Both the position numbers and the translations under genes were made by a program. Under the pieces are notes generated by a model. The model searched no databases. It saw only the letters and a program-made list of their open reading frames with translations, and had not been told where the DNA came from. 64,000 nucleotides of DNA from Glandiceps talaboti (lineage: Eukaryota > Hemichordata > Enteropneusta > Spengelidae). Shown here piece after piece: positions 31,512-43,071 of the stretch. The stretch is from NCBI RefSeq assembly GCF_964340395.1, contig NC_135569.1, forward strand, positions 16,804,519-16,868,518, given 5' to 3'. Position 1 is the first letter of the stretch, and every line of letters starts with the position of its first letter.

Positions 31512-32926
31512 ACTAAAATAAAGTTACTGTATAAATAGTATTTCATGTTGTCATGAACAGCTAAAATAAAGTTACTGTATAAATAGTATTTCATATTGTC
31601 ATAAACAGCTAAAATAAAGTTACTGTATAAATAGTATTTCATATTGTCATAAACAGCTAAAATAAAGTTACTGTATAAATAGTATTTCATATTGTTATGA
31701 ACAGCTAAAATAAAGTTACTGTACAAATAGTATTTCATAATGTCATAAACAGCTAAAATAAAGTTACTGTATAAATAGTATTTCATATTGTCATGAACAG
31801 CTAAAATAAAGTTACTGTATAAATAGTATTTCATATTGTCATAAACAGCTAAAATAAAGTTACTGTATAAATAGTATTTCATAATGTCATAAACAGCTAA
31901 AATAAAGTTACTGTATAAATAGTATTTCATAATGTCATAAACAGCTAAAATAAAGTTACTGTATAAATAGTATTTCATATTGTCATGAACAGCTAAAATA
32001 AAGTTACTGTATAAATAGTATTTCATATTGTCATAAACAGCTAAAGTAAAGTTACTGTATAAATAGTATTTCATAATGTCATAAACAGCTAAAATAAAGT
32101 TACTGTATAAATAGTATTTCATAATGTCATAAACAGCTAAAATAAAGTTACTGTAAATAGTATTTCATATTGTCATAAACAGCTAAAATAAAGTTACTGT
32201 ATAAATAGTATTTCATATTGTCATGAACAGCTAAAATAAAGTTACTGTACAAATAGTATTTCATATTGTCATAAACAGCTAAAATAAAGTTACTGTACAA
32301 ATAGTATTTCATAATGTCATAAACAGCTAAAATAAAGTTACTGTATAAATAGTATTTCATATTGTCATAAACAGCTATAATAAAGTTACTGTACAAATAG
32401 TATTTCATATTGTCATGAACAGCTAAAATAAAGTTACTGTACAAATAGTATTTCATATTGTCATAAACAGCTAAAATAAAGTTACTGTATAAATAGTATT
32501 TCATAATGTCATAAACAGCTAAAATAAAGTTACTGTACAAATAGTATTTCATAATGTCATAAACAGCTAAAAATAAAGTTACTGTATAAATAGTATTTCA
32601 TAATGTCATAAACAGCTAAAATAAAGTTACTGTATAAAAATAAAGTTACTGTACAAATAGTATTTCATAATGTCATAAACAGGTAAAATAAAGTTACTGT
32701 ATGAATAGTATTTCATAATGTCATAAACAGCTAAAATAAAGTTACTGTACAAATAGTATTTCATAATGTCATAAACAGCTAAAATAAAGTTACTGTACAA
32801 ATAGTATTTCATATTGTCATGAACAGCTAAAATAAAGTTACTGTATAAATAGTATTTCATATTGTCATAAACAGCTAAAATAAAGTTACTGTACAAATAG
32901 TATTTCATATTGTCATAAACAGCTAG
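31512..32926. repeat. 48-bp satellite, about 30 copies
   Basis: The unit begins CTAAAATAAAGTTACTGTAT and continues AAATAGTATTTCATATTGTC ATAAACAG, 48 bases. Variants affect ATAATG/ATATTG, CATAAA/CATGAA and GTATAA/GTACAA. Because 48 is divisible by three and one minus-strand frame lacks stops, long ORFs arise with a 16-residue period (MKYYLYSNFILAVYDx); this is a consequence of the repeat. Every unit carries AATAAA and most carry TATAAATA on the + strand. A few units are shortened (near 32,152 and 32,630). Confidence 0.95.
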
Positions 32927-33350
32927 ATATGTTTATCTGTCAAAGTAACCCTATTTGACTGTATTCTTTGGAAATGCATTTGAACATGTACAAAATGAGT
33001 ACCGTAGACATTACATATATGATTATACCAGAGGTAATAGAGTTGGAACGTACCCATATTATATATATATATATATACCGGTATATATAATCTGCAATGA
33101 AACTATTTAGATAAAAACTTTGACTTATTCTAAGCACAGATGACTCATGACTGTAAATTACTTGCATACCAAATATACAGAGAATTATGAACAGCTAAAA
33201 CTTTGATTCAAGTGGCCAAAATTGCTAATTCAGAACTAGACCAGAGAATAATCATTGCCTTTAAAATCTAGCAATCATGCTGGTATTAAAATCTGTTGTC
33301 TCGTCTCATCTGTTATAGAACAGAAAGAACAATTAGCTTTTTAAACAATT
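32927..33350. other. Unique sequence with (TA)n palindrome
   Basis: An alternating TA run around 33,059-33,088 is centred on ACCGGT (ATATATACCGGTATATAT). Nothing else recognised. Confidence 0.5.
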
Positions 33351-33382
33351 ATTCCTTTTTAGCACACCTGAACTGATAACAC

Positions 33383-33457
<75 letters not shown>

Positions 33458-34545
33458 AACTCAAAGTAAAACACCGCAGAAAAAATTGCCATGATGTTTG
33501 GTTGGTATATTACCTTGGGTGTCTAGTTGGGAAAATGTTGAAATCAAAATGATCTTACCACCGATGTGTGATTTGTGTCAAAAAATGTGATTTTTGGTCA
33601 AAAAAAACTTTAATTCCAAAACTACTTAGCAGATTGGGATGAAATTTGATTGGGATGCATGGGGATGCATTGGGGGGGGGGGGGTAATAGATGATGAATT
33701 ATTAAGTGTACAATGATCTCATCAGTGATATGCAAAGTAGGTGTGAAAATGGGAATTTTGGTCAAAAATGAGACAGAAATTTGGTACCATGTTTCCAGAA
33801 GTGTTATTCTGCAGATTTGGTTTTAAAATTTTTGACGCAGTTGGCCCTAGCGAACATGACCACACCCTTACCAACAACCAATTCCAGAATATTTTGCTTA
33901 AATAACATCATCTGGTTGGTGAGTAAACATTCAAAAATGTATGCAAATATCCCTAGCAACCATGAGTATGCCCATAGCAGCAGGCAAAAGATTGTGTGTT
34001 TCACAAAGATAACTACAGGGATTCTTAAACAAGTAGACAAAGTTTGGAAAAAGTGTATGGAAATATGCCTAGCAACAAGACCACACCCTTAGAAACAGCC
34101 AAATTATTGCATATATTGCAAAGATAATAGGGATTAATGTTCAAGTGAATAAATATTCCAAAAAATGTATGTACATTTGCCAAGGAACAAGATCACACCC
34201 ATAGCAACAGCCAAATGATTATGCATAGTGCAAAGATAACAGGGATTAATCGACAAGTGAGTAAACATTCAAAAAATGTATGCAAATATACCTAGCAACA
34301 AGACCATGCCAAGTGAATGAACATTTAAAAATGTGTGCAAATATGTCTAGCAATATGTCCACACCCATAGAAACAGCCAAATGATTGCATATATTGCAAA
34401 GATAACAACAGGGCTGGATAGGCAACTGGATAATCATTCAGCAAGTGAACACCTATACCAAGCATTGATGATCATGTTTTTTTTTTTAATGTACAGTTGT
34501 GCTACAATACCATTGGCGCTATTTTGTGAGAACATACATGTAATA
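33351..34545 (+). repeat. Dispersed hairpin-(GT)n-module element, near-complete copy
   Basis: Head TTTTTAGCACACCTGAACTG, (GT)n at 33,385-33,453, body modules with AACTTTAATTCCAAAACTAC and GGGATGAAATTTG, and a G-run at 33,673-33,684. Repeated CATTCAAAAAATGTATGCAAAT / CCTAGCAACAAGACCAC / ATAGCAACAGCCAAATG modules follow (at least four), and the tail is TACAGTTGTGCTACAAT with a following CCATTGGCGC. ORFs on both strands here are artefacts. Confidence 0.7.
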
Positions 34546-34577
34546 ACTCGTTCAAAGTGTATGAAATGTGTTATAGC

Positions 34578-34805
34578 TTATAGACCCTTCAATCTAGCAA
34601 TGACCTCCTGGTATAGTGTGTTAGCAAGTCTAATACATGTATGACAATTATCCATACACAGATCATCATTAGTTTTGAGTAGATTCTTTGTGTAGCTATA
34701 CGGTATGTCAACATCAACATGTTCCTGTCCTGTTATCCCATAATATTCTTTACCTTGAAATTCCAATTGTTGTTTGGACTGTTGACTCTGGCTGATGTAA
34801 CAATT
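34578..34805 (-). CDS. Candidate 3'-terminal coding exon, family not recognised
   Basis: The C-terminal part of a 160-codon minus-strand frame is hydrophilic and protein-like (SQQSKQQLEFQGKEYYGITG, QEHVDVDIPYSYTKNLLK, LANTLYQEVIARLKGL, stop). A plausible acceptor (TTGTTACATCAG) precedes CCAGAGTCAACAG. The N-terminal part of the frame looks like translated intron (Cys- and Ile-rich). I do not recognise the family. It may equally be chance; evidence for transcription is lacking. Confidence 0.25.
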   Translation of the reverse strand, partial: NCYISQSQQSKQQLEFQGKEYYGITGQEHVDVDIPYSYTKNLLKTNDDLCMDNCHTCIRLANTLYQEVIARLKGL

Positions 34806-35083
34806 GCAATTTATCCAAAGCACTAAGATCTCAACACACGCAACACCTGAACTGATATAATTGAAATGAGAAAATGATTGCAAAATGAAACACATAGGCA
34901 TGCCTTCAATCATAGAATATTTCAGCAATCTCCTGGCAGAGATTAAACATATACTTAACATAACAAGAAATGAACTACATGTACAACAAATGTATCTTGC
35001 AATAATTTCAAAGAAAACTACACAGTTGTAAATAAATGTTCTCCTCAAATACACACACATTATTGATAGATAGATACAAAATG

Positions 35084-35087
<4 letters not shown>
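34806..35087. other. Upstream of candidate exon, nothing recognised
   Basis: AT-rich; probably intron if the minus-strand exon at 34,578-34,805 is real. Confidence 0.3.
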
Positions 35088-35156
<69 letters not shown>

Positions 35157-35157
35157 G
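35080..35157 (+). repeat. (GATA)n microsatellite
   Basis: About 17 GATA/TAGA units, preceded by a short interrupted block at 35,066-35,077. Confidence 0.95.
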
Positions 35158-35865
35158 ACATATCTTGGTATTTCAATTCTTCATGTAATTTAATACTCAT
35201 GAAATTCAGTGGCAAACATGTTCAGGAAAAAAAATATTATTTTATAATATTATATCATAACAATTTAGTTCACATTTACTTTGATCTGCAATGGGATGGA
35301 TGTTTGAAATGAATGAATGTAACCTGACTTTGAACATACAAACACATTCAAGTATCAGAAATGCATACTTGACAATCACATACATTTGTGATAACAACTT
35401 TTACAATAAATACAATAACAATTTGACAGACTAAATTATATATAAGAAAATCAAGAATACATGGTAGTCTAATAGCTTCAAAAATCATTTTTGGCTCTTT
35501 AGTATTGTACACAATGACAATAACATATGGAAATAAGTAGTGACATATTCATTGATATTTATCTTGATAATGTCAAGACAAATTTAACCTATAAACTTGA
35601 TTACACAATGATTATGGTGATTTGTCTCTCCAATTGACAGCATGAAATTTTATAGCTGAAGGGCATATACACTAGTACTCCTCAAACAATGAAACAGCAA
35701 GATATTGAAGGGAAGACCATAAATTAGGATTTGTGTAATATGATCATGGTTTCCATCATTGTTATAAGTTGGGTGACTGAGTTCTGTGCTTTTCTGAAGA
35801 GATTTGTACAGGTTTTAGCTCAACTAAACACTCAGGATCAGTCGTACTTATGGCATGATGCAGTG
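35158..35865. other. AT-rich sequence, nothing recognised
   Basis: No gene or distinct repeat seen. Confidence 0.4.
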
Positions 35866-35869
35866 TCTG

Positions 35870-35890
35870 ACCGTGCGTGTGTCTGTGTCT

Positions 35891-35935
<45 letters not shown>

Positions 35936-35974
35936 TGTGTGTCTGTGTGTGTATTGTGTATATGTGTCTGTGTC

Positions 35975-36025
<51 letters not shown>

Positions 36026-36424
36026 ACAACTTAAAAAATCAAAATGATCTTACGAGTGATGTGTGATTTGGGTTAAAAAACTTAAACTCATAAACTGCTA
36101 GACAGGTATAGGTCTGAAATTTGCTGGGAACTTTCTTAAAGGTGTTTAGGTGTTCACAATAATTTGTCCATGACAAGATGATCCCATCAGTGATAGTTCC
36201 AAAGCTACTGCGCAGTTTGGGCTGAAAGTTAATGGGATGCATCTGGGGATGTGTAGATGAAGCTGTATTCATAATGTGATGATCTTAACAGCGATATGCA
36301 AATAAGTCTAACTTGGTGGGAATGTTGCTAGAGGTGATATTCTGCAGTTATTGTTGACCACACCCTTAGCAACAGTGAAATGACGATGCACATTACAAAG
36401 ATAACAACAGGGATGGGTAGGTAA
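35870..36424 (+). repeat. Dispersed (GT)n-module element, 5' portion of a split copy
   Basis: Compound (GT)n/(CTGT)n tract at 35,875-36,023, then body modules (AAATCAAAATGATCTTACxA, TTTGCTGGGAACTTTCTT, GCGATATGCAAATAAG, ACCACACCCTTAGCAACAG). It is interrupted at GGGTAGGTAA (36,424) by a 1471-bp element and resumes at 37,896. Confidence 0.65.
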
Positions 36425-37895
36425 GGGATGACATCGAAATCAAACACATCGTAATTACGCGTCATAACGAGCATAGATACGCATAATTTTTTATCGCCAA
36501 CACACAATAGTGATTCTCACCTTCCGTGTTTCCAATGATGACATCGTCTTCTATCGTAGTTGATCGTAGTTTGTCATAATTTTTGATCATCAAAGAAAAC
36601 CACGTACTCCAGTCAGTAATGTGCTGATGAAACTAGTACTGTACATGTTTTTATGAGTGCAAGTTCATGGGCGATATTCATTAAAAAAAAACTAAAAGAT
36701 ACGCACGAAATCAAAGTTTCAATATTCAGTAAATCTTTTCACGAACATGACGGTATGTATTCGAAATTTATTGTGATGGACGCATGGACGTAATATTGTA
36801 ACAGTCCTGGGTTAACAGTAAATCTTTGAGGAAGATTATTGTACAATTGTGTGACTTTTAAAGCATCAATTGCAGTTAGACTTTCCTTTTGGTTTTTGCA
36901 CGTCGACAAACTAACAATACAACTTACAAGCTCACGCTTGACGGCCATGGTAGGGCCAAGAAATACTGTTGAATTTCCGGGTTGCGGAAGTGCAGTTTTG
37001 ACTTTTATATCATCAAATAACGGGATTTGTTTTATATATTCTAAAACAACAACTAATTTTTTGTGTTTCTCAGTACAGTAACATTCCTAAATGATGGGGT
37101 TGAGTTGAGAAATCGCAATGTTCAGCAACACGTGGCGTGATGCATGATGTCGGTAGATAAGCATAGTGATGAACGTATTCAGTTATTCCTAGCCCGAAAT
37201 TTCGTTATATAAATGACGTTTTTCCTCAAAATTTTGAAGAAACAAAATGTTTTTAGGTGAATTCTAAATCAATCAAATCAAACGACATATTAATGCGAGA
37301 CAAGCTTTAGTTTTTAAATTTTTTTTGTGGACAATGTTCGAATTCAACTGACGAATCCTGCGACTCGAATCTAACACGATCAATGCACCGTTCACCAGCC
37401 AGACGAAAATGGTCGACATGTTTGTTGACTAGCCGAGAAGTGCATAAGGAAGTTGTGAGGCAGTCCGAATAAATAGATGTAAAATCCGACGTTTCGAATA
37501 AAAATTCTTCTTCAAGGTATTTTTAGGCAAGACATATTAGGTAAACATCTGAATATATTTGAAACACTTAGTTGACTAGCCGACTGTATGAATGCCATAG
37601 AAGGCATCTAATGAATAACATTGAAAAAAGTAAGCGTGAAACTGATTTGCACAGGAAAGAAAATCTTTTTGTTTCCTTATTTTTTTCACGATGAAGACTA
37701 CGCGTAAATGGTCGTAGTTTGGGCTTATGAATAACGGACAATAGGTGTTTACTTTTTATTGTCTACAACCTAAAGTACATGAATATGCGTTGAGACTTAT
37801 GAATATTCACCGTAGTACATCGTAACTACTAGTAGCTACTCGTCTTTACTCGTTACGACGCGTAATTACGATGCTTTTGATTTCGATGTCGCCCC
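36425..37895. mobile_element. PIF/Harbinger-like non-autonomous DNA transposon
   Basis: Terminal inverted repeats of about 45 bases. The left end reads GGGATGACATCGAAATCAAA; the right end, in reverse complement, reads GGGGCGACATCGAAATCAAA. Both continue through CATCGTAATTACGCGTC. TAA borders it on both sides (36,422-36,424 and 37,896-37,898), a 3-base target duplication. The joined flanks (GGTAGGTAAGTGACTAAA) restore the module seen at 49,557 (GGCAGGCAAGTGAATAAA). GGG termini with a TAA target fit PIF/Harbinger. No transposase frame is visible. A diverged relative of its interior lies at about 53,140-53,580. Confidence 0.75.
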
Positions 37896-38117
37896 TAAGT
37901 GACTAAAGGTTCATAAAATGTATGCAAATATGCCTAGCAACAGGACCGCACCCATAGCAACAGCTAAGTGATGGTTTATATTGCAATGATGAAAAGTGGG
38001 AAGGGTGGGCAAGTTAATGAAAATTCCAAAAATGAATGCAAATATCCCTAGCACCAAGGCCATGTCCATAGCAACAGCCGAATACATTTGTGCTGCAATG
38101 CCATTAGCCCTATTTTT
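37896..38117 (+). repeat. Dispersed element, 3' portion of the split copy
   Basis: Continues with AAATGTATGCAAATATGCCT, AGCAACAGGACCGCACCCAT modules and a tail ending GTGCTGCAATGCCATTAGCC. Confidence 0.65.
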
Positions 38118-38345
38118 GAAATCTACCTGCGCCGGCAGAATTAATTAACTTTTCACCACTCGCAAGTGGTGTATTTTGCCACTTGCTACTCGCAACTTTC
38201 ACTCGCATCATGCATATTTTGTACTTTGTACCTGGATAATTTGAGCCCTGGAAGTACCCAAGCTTGTATTTATGGGAGTCGACAGGTTGGCCAGACGAGT
38301 GTAAGCCTAGCAACACCATGAGGGGGGCGATACAGCACATGGCTG
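38118..38345. repeat. CACTCGCAAG-type dispersed repeat, short copy
   Basis: Reads AAATCTACCTGCGCCGGC, TTTTCACCACTCGCAAGTGG, CATGCATATTTTGTAC and AATTTGAGCCCTGGAAG. The reverse complement matches 44,505-44,710, and the GAAATCTACCTGCGC end is shared with 46,430-46,445. Confidence 0.6.
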
Positions 38346-38611
38346 GTAATGATTCTCTCTGTGCAACCCTCGGAACCGCGACATTTTTTTAAGAGTCAGA
38401 AGCCCAGCACACATTCTCATTGAGACCTCAGAGGTATCAAGGTTTAACATTGTTGGGAGGGAAGTGGGTAATAAAGATTTTGAAGTAATCTGTAATCAGT
38501 AAAGTAAAGGCAGCAATTAATGGTAGGTGATTAGTGAGGTTATTACAATAGGCTTCTGTTAGTCTGTTATTCTGCAGTAAATATGTAAATGAGTTATGCT
38601 GTGTGCTGCAG

Positions 38612-38708
38612 TCAACGCCACATCATCTGCGACGGTCTCTGCTTCCACCATATGTGTATTAACGCCACATCATCTGCGACGGTCTCTGCTTCCACCATAT
38701 GTATATTA
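38612..38708 (+). repeat. 47-bp direct duplication
   Basis: AACGCCACATCATCTGCGAC plus CTCTGCTTCCACCATATG occurs twice, 47 bases apart. It gives overlapping frames with repeated peptides; no gene recognised. Confidence 0.8.
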
Positions 38709-38829
38709 TCTTGGATTTGGTTCGTATTGCCACTGCCTCTTCATTATAACGGCCACCATTTTATCAAGTCATGCCTTCAGTACTGTATAGCGCTGCCACC
38801 TTTAGCACTGCCACATTGATGAATATTGG

Positions 38830-40225
38830 AAAGAATGTCATCAGCATCTCTATTGTCTAAAGTGAATACCAACATATGGAACAAACTCAAGAATCTGAAT
38901 ATATGCAAGACCCCGGATACCAAGAGATGCTGTACTGCCAGCAGACTGAAGCAACATATCCTATTGAAACGATCATCTGTTAAAGAACTATCAACCGACT
39001 GATTCTGTATCAGTTATGACTGTCTTGTCAAGATTCCTGTCACTCAAAGCCTTAAACGTAAAACAACTGTTACAGAAACATTATTGATGAGTACTTAATT
39101 CAGTTGACTTGTTCTCCATGTCTGTAGAACTTATGGAGGTTCGTATAAAAACTCTATCAAAAACCAGTTACTGACTCAGTTAAATATGTGGAACTTATGG
39201 AGGTTCGTATAAAAACTCAATTGTCGTATGTCATATTTGTTGTCTACCATCCTCCGCCAAACAAATCTAATGGTTATACCATTGATCATATTATCACCCA
39301 TGTAGATGATACTACCGTTGCTGACGCTCAAGTGGAACCAGTCTACACCATGTCAAATCACTTTCTATCAATCATCCCTACCTCTACAGAGACACTCGAA
39401 AATGTATAAGCATGAGATGTTTCAAAGGTTTCTCTGCTAATTATTTGCATCTGACTTCATATCCCGTTGTACTCAAACACTGGAAAATGTTGATTATCAC
39501 CCAAACTTGACTCAGTCTATCATATTCTTCATGATACACATGATTATCATGCTCCTCTGCGGAAACGATTGGTTCCTAACATTACTGATTACTGATTCCA
39601 TCATCGAGGAAAGCAAGGATGGAAGCTGAGAGAGCCTGGAGAAAATCTGAACTGGAAATGCATGCCAAATATACAGAGAACTTCAAACAAATGTGCAAAA
39701 AGTTAAAGCTGCCAAGAAAAGTTACTATGCCAGCCTGGTTGAAAACTGCTGGAGTTCAGAAAAAGCTCTTCACTGGACTTCATGGACATACAAAAACTCA
39801 TACATTACCCGATCATAATGACTCTGTTGAACTTGGAGATTGGTTTGCCCAGTTTTTCTATGCCGATGACTCTAATTTGTAGATGTCTTTCCCCCTTACA
39901 AATTACGATGATACACTTAGAAATCTTGAATCATGTATTTCCAATGTCAGAGCTTGGATGTCTTCAAATTTTCTTTGCCTTAATGACAGATAAAACTGAA
40001 TTTGTTATTTTTTTCTGGAAATTATGACCCTGCTTACAATGGCACACAAAATATTCGTTTTGGTGATGCGTTGATTTCTGCCCAGTGTCAGGCAAAGAGC
40101 CTTGTAGCCAGCCTTGATTCTTGTCTCTCTATGAATTAAGCCTCATGTTAGCCAGATTTATTGTTCTTCTATGTTTCATATTCGCCATGTTACTCCTGTA
40201 CGTATGGGGAGTAAACAAATCAATA
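38830..40225 (+). pseudogene. Decayed LINE with endonuclease and reverse transcriptase remnants
   Basis: A frame at 39,188-39,409 contains YVIFVVYHPPPNKSNG, as in the apurinic-type endonuclease of LINE ORF2 (VVYRPP block). 39,619-39,882 reads AERAWRKSELEMH and later FFYADDSNL, the catalytic YxDD motif of RT (39,859-39,870), followed by a stop. Past it TNYDDTLRNLESCISNVRAW and SSNFLCLND continue in frame, then more stops. A 63-base direct duplication (39,126/39,190; GGAACTTATGGAGGTTCG) has damaged the endonuclease part. Non-functional; probably a CR1/L2/Jockey-type element, clade uncertain. Confidence 0.65.
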
Positions 40226-40289
40226 TATTACTGCCTAACTCAAACTTCTGTACATAGAGAGTGTACTCAAATGTCTAACCAAATATAAT

Positions 40290-40740
40290 CATTTGCAAGC
40301 ATTCTTGTAAGGAAGGTGACCTTTTGACCTTGACCTTGAACTTCTGGGTCAGTTGCCAGTATCGATCTATTCTTGTATATTGCATGCAGTCTGTCACATT
40401 TATGTATGGCCAATTTCTTTCAAAGTGATGTTTAGTGGTAATGCAGAACAAGAAAATAAATAAACAACTAAATAATGAACAAAATAAGAGAAACATAATT
40501 CATAGATTACTTTTGGTGTTGAAATAACTTTTATGTGAATGGTGGCCATGCTTGTAATGAACAATGAATCTTATTTAGATACTTAGATAGTCAAGTGTGT
40601 ACTCCTATACAGTGATGTGTATCCCTACCTTTTAGGTATTGGCCTTTGACTTTGACATTGACCTTCAGGATCGTTGTCAAAATCAAGCTATCTTTTGCAT
40701 ATTGCAGTGACACTTAGTGGTATTTAAGTGTGCTCTTAAA
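40290..40740. repeat. GACCTTCAGGGTCA-type dispersed repeats, two copies
   Basis: Copies at about 40,290-40,500 (TTTTGACCTTGACCTTGAAC, GGCCAATTTCTTTC) and 40,560-40,740 (GACTTTGACATTGACCTTCA). Related to 4210-4440, 42,060-42,200 and 58,180-58,300. Confidence 0.5.
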
Positions 40741-42059
40741 AGCCTTTGTATCAGAATTTTCACCTTGACCTGTGTGCTCAAAGTCAAATATCAAAACAAA
40801 GTTCAGAACAGGTTTGTACACAAATAACATGCATGGGCCACTTTCATGCAAACCTGGAACAAATGTCAGGTATAGAAGTCAACATATGCACATTACTTTG
40901 CTTTGCTTTGTTACCTTCACAATAATGACCAATTGAGTGGCCAACAGTCAGAGGAATACATGTTTCACCCACTTACACTGGAAGCTTAGATAATAGATAG
41001 AAACCTCATTTGGATGTCTATCCTCGTATTATTCATGATGAGCTCTCTTGAAGTATGCATGTGTATGTCTGAATGCATGGACCAGTTTTGACCAAACCTG
41101 CCACAACTGTCAGATACTGTAGTACAAATATGTATACCACTCTATAAGTGGTTCATCTAAATATATAAAATTACATATTTTTCAAAAATATCCCAGAGGA
41201 ATAAGGAGAAAGATTTGGAATGTGAAGGCTTGTTATTGACCTAACTAAAGAACTAATCAATAAACTAACTTGCTAACAAACTAACAAACTAATTAACTAA
41301 CTACATGATGCAAGTTTTCACACTTCCAACAAATTTCTTACTTATTGCTATTCTGAATGTTTAAAGACAAATGTTACTGCCATTAATTAGGTCCTTATTG
41401 TGTATATAACTAGACTACAGTATCTGACAGTTGTGCATGGTTTGGTTTACGCCGGTCCATTCATTCAGAGGTATACATGAACACTATGGATAATTTTCAA
41501 TTTCATCTTAGCATACATTTCAAGCTGAAGTTTTTAAGGTTTCAATAAAAAGCTCATCATGCATGGATGATAAGATTGTAGACACTCAAATGATGTCACT
41601 ATCTATTAAGCTTAAAGAGTCAGTAGAGAAAAATACATTTTAATGACAAACATGTCCACCATTCCACCATTTTTGCCAAGGTCACAAGACAAACTTTTAA
41701 GTAATATGTATATGTACCTGACATTTGTCCTAAGTTTGGTTGGAATCAGCTATTCATGCCAGACATGTTTATATATACTTGACAGACTAACTACACAGTC
41801 GGTCAGTCAGTCAGTCAGTCAGCCACCTTGATTAAATTCTTCTGTTAGCCAGTAATTAGTGTGCTTGTTAGCTGTGGAACCCCCCCCCCCCCCTCCCGTT
41901 TTACTCAATGACAGCCGTCTTTTTAGTGAACAATTGTGATTTACTATTTAACTCAAAAGCATTAATACACGAAGACTATATTAATCTATTATCTATTTGA
42001 GGGGAGTATGTTGTCAATGAAGATGTTGTAGTTAAAAATCAATATTTACAGCATAACTA
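40741..42059. other. Non-coding sequence with short simple repeats
   Basis: A CTAACAAA-type run at 41,225-41,302, (GTCA)n at 41,800-41,820 and a 14-base C run at 41,880-41,893. No gene recognised. Confidence 0.45.
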
Positions 42060-42179
42060 AAAAATTGAAATACATACAGACTCCATTCGAGTGTCTGCCC
42101 CATATTATCAGCAAGCTGTCTTTTCAGATTTTGACCTTGACATTGTACTTCAGGGTCAGTTATCTAAATCAAGTCATTT

Positions 42180-42886
42180 CTTGTATTGAGTTTTAGAAGT
42201 ATGATATGAGTGAGTTTACAGAGATCAAAAAAGGAGTGTGACAAGGATGTTTGTTTTCCCCGGACCTCTTCAACCTTTATAGTGAAATGATTTGTGAGAA
42301 TTAAATGAAAACAGTGGTTTTGTAATTGGTGGACATAATGTTAACAACTTACTGTATGCAGATGACACAGTATTGGTTTCTGAATCTCAAGAGAAACTAC
42401 AAGAACTGTTAGACAAAGTTGAAGAGGGGAGCAAGAAAAAAGGATTGTCAATCAATTGCATGGTGGGAAGCAAAAGTGAAAGCCCAAAGTTTGAATTGAA
42501 GGTTGGTGGAGCATAAATTACAGGCAACAGAAATGTGGTTTTACAGAAGAATGATGAAAATATCATGGCTGATCACATAACAAATGAGGAGGTTTTAAGA
42601 AGAGCTGGCACACAGAAGAAACTGATGAAAACCATTAGAGAAAAGGACAGCTCAAGTTCTTAGGACACATTATGAGGAAAGAAGGATTAGAAGAATTAAT
42701 GCTAACTGGTCATGTAAATGGGAATTGAAGTAGAGGAAGACAACGCATGACATACCTCAAAAGCTAAAAGTAAATGGATGGAAGAACGAATTCCTAAAAC
42801 AGAAGTAGCAGAGTTAAAAATTCTCAGAACAGCAAAGGACAGAAATCTGTGTAGATCCATGGTCACTAACATTCTTAAAGGATATG

Positions 42887-42898
<12 letters not shown>
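42180..42898 (+). pseudogene. RTE-type LINE reverse transcriptase remnant
   Basis: Split frames read FTEIKKGV, QGCLFSPDLFNLYSEMI, NNLLYADDTVLVSESQEKLQ (YADD at 42,355-42,366), LLDKVEE and KKKGLSINC. After an internal deletion near 42,525 the C-terminal part reads MWFYRRMMKISW, ITNEEVLRRAGTQKKLMKTI, FLGHIMRKEGLEELMLTGHV and RGRQRM, and ends KGYDR. This is the typical RTE-clade ORF order. Stops, frameshifts and the deletion make it dead. The 3' end runs into (GA)n/(G)n at 42,893-42,927. Confidence 0.75.
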
Positions 42899-42927
<29 letters not shown>

Positions 42928-42928
42928 A
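42893..42928 (+). repeat. (GA)n-(G)9 microsatellite at LINE 3' end
   Basis: (AG)n followed by nine G, directly after the RTE-type fragment, consistent with a simple-repeat 3' tail. Confidence 0.85.
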
Positions 42929-43071
42929 ATATCACTTCGTTATTTTATGATGTCCGCTTTAGTATTCACATTCCACATGATTTAGATATATAGAAAGTTT
43001 GAGTTAAAGTCCACTTTAACTAAAAATTGATAAACTTAATAATTATTTATTAAGCAGGTATTTAAGTAGTG

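Noticed and set aside
31457-32552. Long minus-strand ORFs (221 and 134 codons) with a 16-residue period
   Set aside because: The period equals the 48-bp satellite unit and the frame is open only because the unit length is a multiple of three. Neighbouring units with indels break it.
31512-32926. Array of promoters or poly-A sites based on TATAAATA and AATAAA in each unit
   Set aside because: Both hexamer-type motifs are expected in an AT-rich unit repeated 30 times. No gene context supports function, so it is kept only as an observation.
33059-33088. TATA-rich tract as promoter
   Set aside because: A palindromic (TA)n with no gene downstream on either strand; simple repeat.
33804-34437. ORFs of 60-100 codons on both strands
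   Set aside because: They fall in repeated modules of the dispersed (GT)n element; similar frames recur in other copies.
35731-36066. Val/Cys-rich ORFs over (GT)n tracts (also near 5.7, 7.0, 48.4, 62.5 and 63.6 kb)
   Set aside because: Dinucleotide repeats are open in several frames; low-complexity artefacts.
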